DNA of 64,000 nucleotides. It comes from Chromera velia (Eukaryota; Sar; Chromeraceae). The stretch spans positions 1 through 64,000 of the forward strand of contig JAHBMJ010003070.1 in the NCBI GenBank assembly GCA_018398765.1, written 5' to 3'. The notes under the pieces were generated by a model. The model did no database searches and was not told where the DNA came from. It was given only the letters and a program-made list of their open reading frames with translations. This document shows, in pieces, positions 59,532 through 64,000 of the stretch (position 1 is the first letter of the stretch; the number at the start of each line of letters is the position of its first letter). The translations under genes and the position numbers were made by a program.

Positions 59532-60508
59532 ATGCGCCTGCCAACTTCAATGTATGCCGAGTCCTCCGATGCAACCAATTGCAGTTGGAGACGAAAAAAA
59601 GGAGGGAATGGCGACGTACCTGTGGGGAAGAGAAAAGATGAAATTGGGGGGAAAGAAAGATGCGACGAGGCCGAGAGTGAAAGCCCGCTCGCTGACGGGA
59701 AGAATAGAGAGAAAGAGACCGAACAGGTGGCTGTTGATGGAGTCAGTGGAAGAGTCGAAGAAACTACAGCACTTTTTGAAGAGACTGAAAGTCCCTGCAG
59801 TCCCGAATAGATGCAGATGGGAAAGGATCGCGCAATCGCAAGTAAAACATCAGGTCTTGCATCATCAGCCTATCTCTCTACGCAACGAAACAGCAACGCA
59901 GTGGGAAGAGAGAGGAGTGGGATGTTGTCAACTGAATCCACCCTGAGTCAAGTGCAGTTCGACGATGACAATCTTTATTGCCCCAGGCCGGAGATGGTGT
60001 AAGGAAGTGAGGAAGAGAGGAACGTCGTCAAAGAGATTGGGGTAGGAGAAGGAGGAGTGGAGAGGAAAAGTGGAAGCCTGCCGAGTTGCCGGTCAACTCT
60101 ATTGACGTTCTGTCATAAGAGGTGGGTGGAAGCCATGGAGGGAAGGAAGTGAAAGAACAGAAAGTGAAAAAATCGATGGCAGTCAAAGGTGATGGAGGCA
60201 AAAGGCGGGAACTTAGGCCCAAGCCAATAAAAAAACAAAAAATGAAACAAGAGAAGGAGAAGGCTCGTGTAGAGAGACTCGAGGCCGAGAGTCTCGGATG
60301 AAAGTATGAAATGATGCCAACGCATTCTTCCCGGCAGGTGTTCACGCTGCTGCCTCAGGAGGGAGATAGCGGAGCAGTACGGCTCTACAAAGAGAAGAAG
60401 AGGGACTATTGGAAAGAGGTTCAACTTGGTCGACTGGTACAAGCAGGTATTCTAGAAATGATTCAAGACCCCCCCGTACCAGTGAAGCCTGCAAAAATGG
60501 AGAATTAA
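59532..60508 (+). pseudogene. Possible fragmented coding region, function unknown
   Basis: One plus frame is open from 59532 to 60002 except for a TAG at 59808. Its second half looks protein-like (SSAYLSTQRNSNAVGRERSG, then QVQFDDDNLYCPRPEMV). A separate segment after a TTCCCGGCAG acceptor near 60340 reads VFTLLPQEGDSGAVRLYKEK and ends ILEMIQDPPVPVKPAKMEN before a TAA. Whether these are exons of one gene or unrelated remnants cannot be settled by eye. Confidence 0.25.
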
Positions 60509-61562
60509 GGCTTCATGATCGTTTAAGCCCGGGCTTTATCGTGTGCTCCTTTGCTTTGGTTTGTCTGTCTACATTTCACTTCGCCTCGTTGTGACGTATC
60601 TGGTTCGTTTTCTTTGCCTGCTCTTACCAGTGCAAGGACCATTACCTGTTGTCTTTTTTGATTGAGCCATCGGTTTCTGTTGAAAGAGTATTAATAGAAA
60701 GGGAGACCTCACACTCGCGTTTGGCTTGCAGTTCATTTCTGTTTCCTTCATCTGCTTGATCGTTTGGTGATCAATCTATTAGCGTGTCTGTCAGATTTTA
60801 TTAGCACCTGATCTTACATTGTTTGCCCAAATTTTTTTTTACCCGTCATGCGCGTCTTGGCACTAAGTCTTTTGCGTGCTTAGACCGCGGGGACGCAGTC
60901 AGGAGAGAGGGGGCACGTGGGTTCATATGGGTGTGAGTGGTTCTCAGAGAGAGAAGGAACATGTGGCAAGAGGAGAGAGAGAGGTATGGATGGAAAGAAA
61001 GATGAAAGGGAATCATGACGAGAAGCCGTCGTAGTAATAAAAAGAAACAAACTGTAAAGAAAGGCGAGACGACAAAGGAGTGATGAGAGAATTTGGATGG
61101 TTGTGTCAACCATGTGTGTGTTTCACACTGGGCTTGCTGTCAGAACAATCATTCACATCGATCATCGAATTTACGATCTTTGTCTTCGAGAAGAAAGACT
61201 GACCTCGATGCCATTTGCACAAATGTCAATAGAAGAAGATGCTTCAACAGGAAAGGAACAAAGAAAAGAGAAAGACAGACAACTCTTTGCTGTCAGCACA
61301 GTATGATTGCGAGAAGAAGGCTGACAGTTTTGTAAGTGCCCCCCGCTTCGCTTTCCGGGGCCATTCAATTTGTGCGTGGGATGTGCGTGGGTTTGGGATC
61401 GAACTTCAATGGGAAGTCTGAGAATGTTTGAAGACCGTTGCATGCAGCGCTGCGTGAGTTTGCGAACGTACTTATACAGACCAGGGTTCAAAAGCCCCCT
61501 GAAATTCATTACGGTTGAACAGCTCCAGTGTCTCTCCCGCGTATCAAGTGTACATCTAAGAA
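60509..61562. other. Spacer, no supported gene
   Basis: Open frames here are short and low-complexity on both strands. No motif, tRNA or clear splice pairing was found. Confidence 0.4.
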
Positions 61563-61767
61563 GATGCAGTCTGCCGTCTACGCTCTCCCCAGTCAAAATA
61601 GATTCGTGTCTTTGACCGGTGAAGGCGGCATTCGTTTTGCAGAGCGCTGTGGTAGAAGAAGGCTCTTTGTGTTTCTTCCCGGCACAGGCGAGAGGACTGG
61701 ATTGGTTCTAGGGATTGGTTGCTATCCATTTCCTACATCACAGAGGCTTCTTAGCTCTAAGACCTGA
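61563..61767 (+). CDS. Short hypothetical coding segment
   Basis: A frame starting MQSAVYALPSQNRFVSLTGE and continuing FAERCGRRRLFVFLPGTGER to a TGA. The residue mix looks like a folded protein, but it is only 67 residues long and no family is recognised. It may be the first exon of a gene that includes the segments downstream on the same strand. Confidence 0.3.
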
Positions 61768-61853
61768 TACCCGGACTCCTGCAGTGGCATTGCAGAAATG
61801 TGCAAGTCAGTGGTGGCGCGTCCATCCATTGACAGGGGCTTAGTTTGCCCTGC

Positions 61854-62224
61854 AGCATGCCGACACAGGTTCCTGGCTGTCTGTCAGGCAGCAAGGTCAG
61901 GGGGATGAGCGAAAGCCGGTGCTATGGGACCACAACGATGGGGAGCCTGAACAGTTTCAGTTCATCAGAACCCCCCCGAATGGGGAGCCGCTGCAAGTAG
62001 CAGGTATAACTGCAGAGACCCTCTCTTTGGCATACACAGGTTTCTCTCAAAATCCTTCTTTTACTGCGTACAGAATTCGAAGCCTCAGGCATCCCGATTT
62101 CCGTGTGTCTGACCTGAACGTGGCCCCAACTGGATCTATTCATCACCGTTCCTGTTGCTTCTCCAGGCAGCCATCCAAATGGAAGGCTTTTGTGCGCCGA
62201 AGGGAATTGGAGAGCCGGGTCTGA
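61854..62224 (+). CDS. Possible ricin-B/beta-trefoil-like segment
   Basis: After a CCCTGCAG acceptor near 61854 the frame reads ADTGSWLSVRQQGQGDERKP, then VLWDHNDGEPEQFQFI. This resembles the trefoil repeat G-x-x-LsV...kPVxLWdxNdgxxQxFxF of ricin-B-type lectins, which bind sugars. The frame runs on to 62224 with less recognisable sequence (SLAYTGFSQNPSFTAYRIRS). Only one trefoil subunit is clear; a full domain needs three. Other exons may be missing or the gene may be broken. Confidence 0.35.
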
Positions 62225-62525
62225 CTCAAGTGTGTGCTTGAAAGCCTCCAGAACCCCGGTTTCTTTCTCGTTGCAGCGGAAAATCGCAGTACGTGCCGAT
62301 CCCTATAACATATGAGCGCACTTCCACATTTTAAGGTGCGACTACTGTAGCTCCCTCTTTGACCCTGCACGAGATATCTACTATGTAGAGAGCATGCATT
62401 ACCCCGGATGCTTCCTCGATGCGTCCGACGTAGGTGTGGCAGGCGGGGGTTTCGGCTTCTGACTCACGGGTGCGCCCACGTGCCCACCCGGGAACAACCG
62501 TCAGCCTGCGTGGGACACCTGGCCG

Positions 62526-63077
62526 ATGTTCGAATTTGAGGGGAGGGAGGAGCGTTTCGGCAGATCCGCAGTCTTGACCGATGCCCTGATGCTCACACAA
62601 TACCAAAGAATCAATCAAGTGCTGGTGAAGCTGCCGGCCGAGGGGCTTGATCAGAGTTCAGGAGATCTGAATGGGAATAGAGACGCGATGGGGTGGGAGG
62701 AGGGATGGTCGAGGGACGTGGGTATTGAGGAGCAGATGCGACCTGCCAATGTGTTGAGGCTGCTACAGACCTCATTTCCTTCCCTTCAATTGCACAACAT
62801 TCTGAGGGTAGACCATCCCTACAACGCTACCTATCCCTACAGAAGAATTATGTCCCAGCAACAGAGCCAGATGAAAGGTCTCTTTCCATCTAGAGCACTC
62901 AAATTCGCTGTCGCTCCCGCAAGTTACGGCACACCCACCCATGTTCTTTTTGAACAGGACTGGCTTATGGCGTGGCACGGTTGCTCCCTGCACCTAGTCC
63001 CCGAGATTCTCAGGACAGGATTGAGGGGAGAGTCCCTCCTTCTGTCTCTACAGTGGGCCCAATCTGGTCCTTCCTGA
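62526..63077 (+). CDS. Hypothetical protein segment with HG...ILRTGL motif
   Basis: A 183-residue frame that is also open upstream to 62466. It contains LTQYQRINQVLVKLPAEGLD, EEQMRPANVLRLLQTSFPSL and, near the end, LMAWHGCSLHLVPEILRTGL. The HG-x(4)-L...IL-x-x-GL pattern recalls ADP-ribosyltransferase-like folds and a domain repeated in dinoflagellate proteins; this is resemblance only. A donor-like site (CATACAG/GTGCGT at 63127) lies just beyond in a shifted frame, so the exon limits are uncertain. Confidence 0.4.
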   Translation: MFEFEGREERFGRSAVLTDALMLTQYQRINQVLVKLPAEGLDQSSGDLNGNRDAMGWEEGWSRDVGIEEQMRPANVLRLLQTSFPSLQLHNILRVDHPYNATYPYRRIMSQQQSQMKGLFPSRALKFAVAPASYGTPTHVLFEQDWLMAWHGCSLHLVPEILRTGLRGESLLLSLQWAQSGPS

Positions 63078-63261
63078 TCCCGAGAGGGGGGAAGGCGCCT
63101 TCTGCCGTCTGCGTGCAGTCATACAGGTGCGTCGATCTGCAACTGCAGTCCTGCATCCAGTGATGCAAAGATCCCATGCAGAGGAATGAAGAATGTTCTT
63201 GTTTGCATATATATAGTATTTATGAAAAAAAAACATTCCTGCCTGCATGGGTGCATGCAGG

Positions 63262-63494
63262 TGCATATGAGACTGGGCTCCTTCCAGAGACACGGAGACC
63301 CCTATAACTTCTGCGTCCTCTCCGACTACGAACAGAGCGTCCCTGCGGATCAAATCGAATGGCATGTGGAAAATCGGCCCCGAGACGTGCAGATGGTGGG
63401 TGTGGTGTTCAAGCAGGTTGGGCCGAATCACCCGTACAAGCACCACGGCTGTAACACACGTAACGTCTACACTGCACCAGGCTCCTCCGAATGA
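63262..63494 (+). CDS. Hypothetical exon following the HG-motif segment
   Basis: After a GCATGCAG acceptor the frame reads VHMRLGSFQRHGDPYNFCVL, SDYEQSVPADQIEWHVENRP and VQMVGVVFKQVGPNHPYKHH, ending in TGA at 63492. It looks like a natural continuation of the preceding segment (an FCVL...V strand pattern). A further frame open to 63780 (EWLLEPMVGRESMWEKEG...) overlaps its end. No family recognised. Confidence 0.35.
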
Positions 63495-63780
63495 GGAAGG
63501 GCATGAGTGGCTTCTGGAGCCTATGGTGGGTCGTGAGAGCATGTGGGAGAAGGAAGGGACGCCAATTCAGAAGAGGATTCGAATCTCCGAGAACCGTCTT
63601 TTACATCAGTGTCACATGGCGCATTGGACTGAGGTGCCGAGTACGAGGCTGGAAGATGGTCGGTTCGAGGCTTGCTGGGGTGCCCATGCATATCAAACTT
63701 TCTTTATGTTGATTGACAACACTCGCATCAGGGAGGCATCTCAAGATGGGGGGAGGGTTTTTCATTGGATTCGTGTGTGA

Positions 63781-64000
63781 GGGACAGAGAAGTAGGTTGC
63801 TCTTCTACACAAAGCGATGGAGTTAAGATATTGATGCACAATTTCTGACAAAAAAAGAGCAACGATATGAGCTGAGGGATAGAAAGAATTGTTGCCACAC
63901 GTTTGAGGAAGAGGGATAATTGAGGGAGCAGAGGAGAGTGGGTTGGAAAGACCGTACGAAGATGGATATAGAGGATTGAAGAATTAAGGGATGGGGGATT
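63781..64000. other. End of window, no gene seen
   Basis: Purine-rich sequence without a supported frame. Confidence 0.4.

Noticed and set aside
59288-59578. Minus-strand 96-residue ORF with protein-like ends
   Set aside because: Its centre is polypyrimidine translation and no phase-consistent splice pair joins the two ends convincingly.

Overview
This is nuclear DNA from a eukaryote. Long genes are cut into many short exons, introns end almost always in TGCAG, and microsatellites (AC, AG, CTTT, CTGT) fill the introns. Coding exons are GC-rich while some spacers are strongly AT-rich. The mix of an alga-type serine acetyltransferase with extracellular CCP, EGF, NHL and GCC2/GCC3-like modules suggests a free-living or photosynthetic protist, most likely an alveolate of the chromerid type. 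That placement is inference, not proof. No tRNA, rRNA, CRISPR array or retrovirus-like element was recognised.

Layout. From 1.7 to 5.1 kb, minus strand, lies a six-exon C3HC4 RING-finger gene that crosses a four-base assembly gap. From 6.0 to 43.3 kb, plus strand, lies one giant gene. I resolve 78 exons by hand; all 77 junctions keep the reading phase and the coding total is 14,706 nt (4,901 codons plus stop). It encodes a signal peptide, 22 CCP/sushi-like modules, a calcium-type EGF module, about four or five repeated beta modules, an NHL-like propeller, a putative Ig (He_PIG-like) domain, a GCC2/GCC3-type Cys-rich stalk, about eight or nine membrane segments, and a tail of about 1,400 residues that is charged and largely disordered. 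This is the most interesting object in the window.

From 43.3 to 47.7 kb lies an AT-rich island with imperfect inverted repeats around degenerate ORFs of unknown family. A divergent pair follows: a class I SAM-dependent methyltransferase (47.8-48.8 kb, minus) and a serine O-acetyltransferase (49.3-52.0 kb, plus) whose second exon completes an EF-hand-like loop. From 52.3 to 58.6 kb the sequence is repeat-rich. It holds a small two-exon gene of unknown function, a diverged tandem duplication, and a roughly 2 kb hAT-like DNA transposon remnant with inverted ends and a candidate 8-bp target duplication. From 58.6 to 64 kb only small or broken-looking coding segments appear, among them a stretch resembling a ricin-B/beta-trefoil repeat.

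How the genes work together: the giant protein looks like a surface receptor or adhesin with a channel- or transporter-like membrane core and a long cytoplasmic scaffold. The RING gene is divergent from it over about 0.9 kb, so the two might share a promoter, but nothing shows a functional link. The acetyltransferase makes O-acetylserine for cysteine synthesis.
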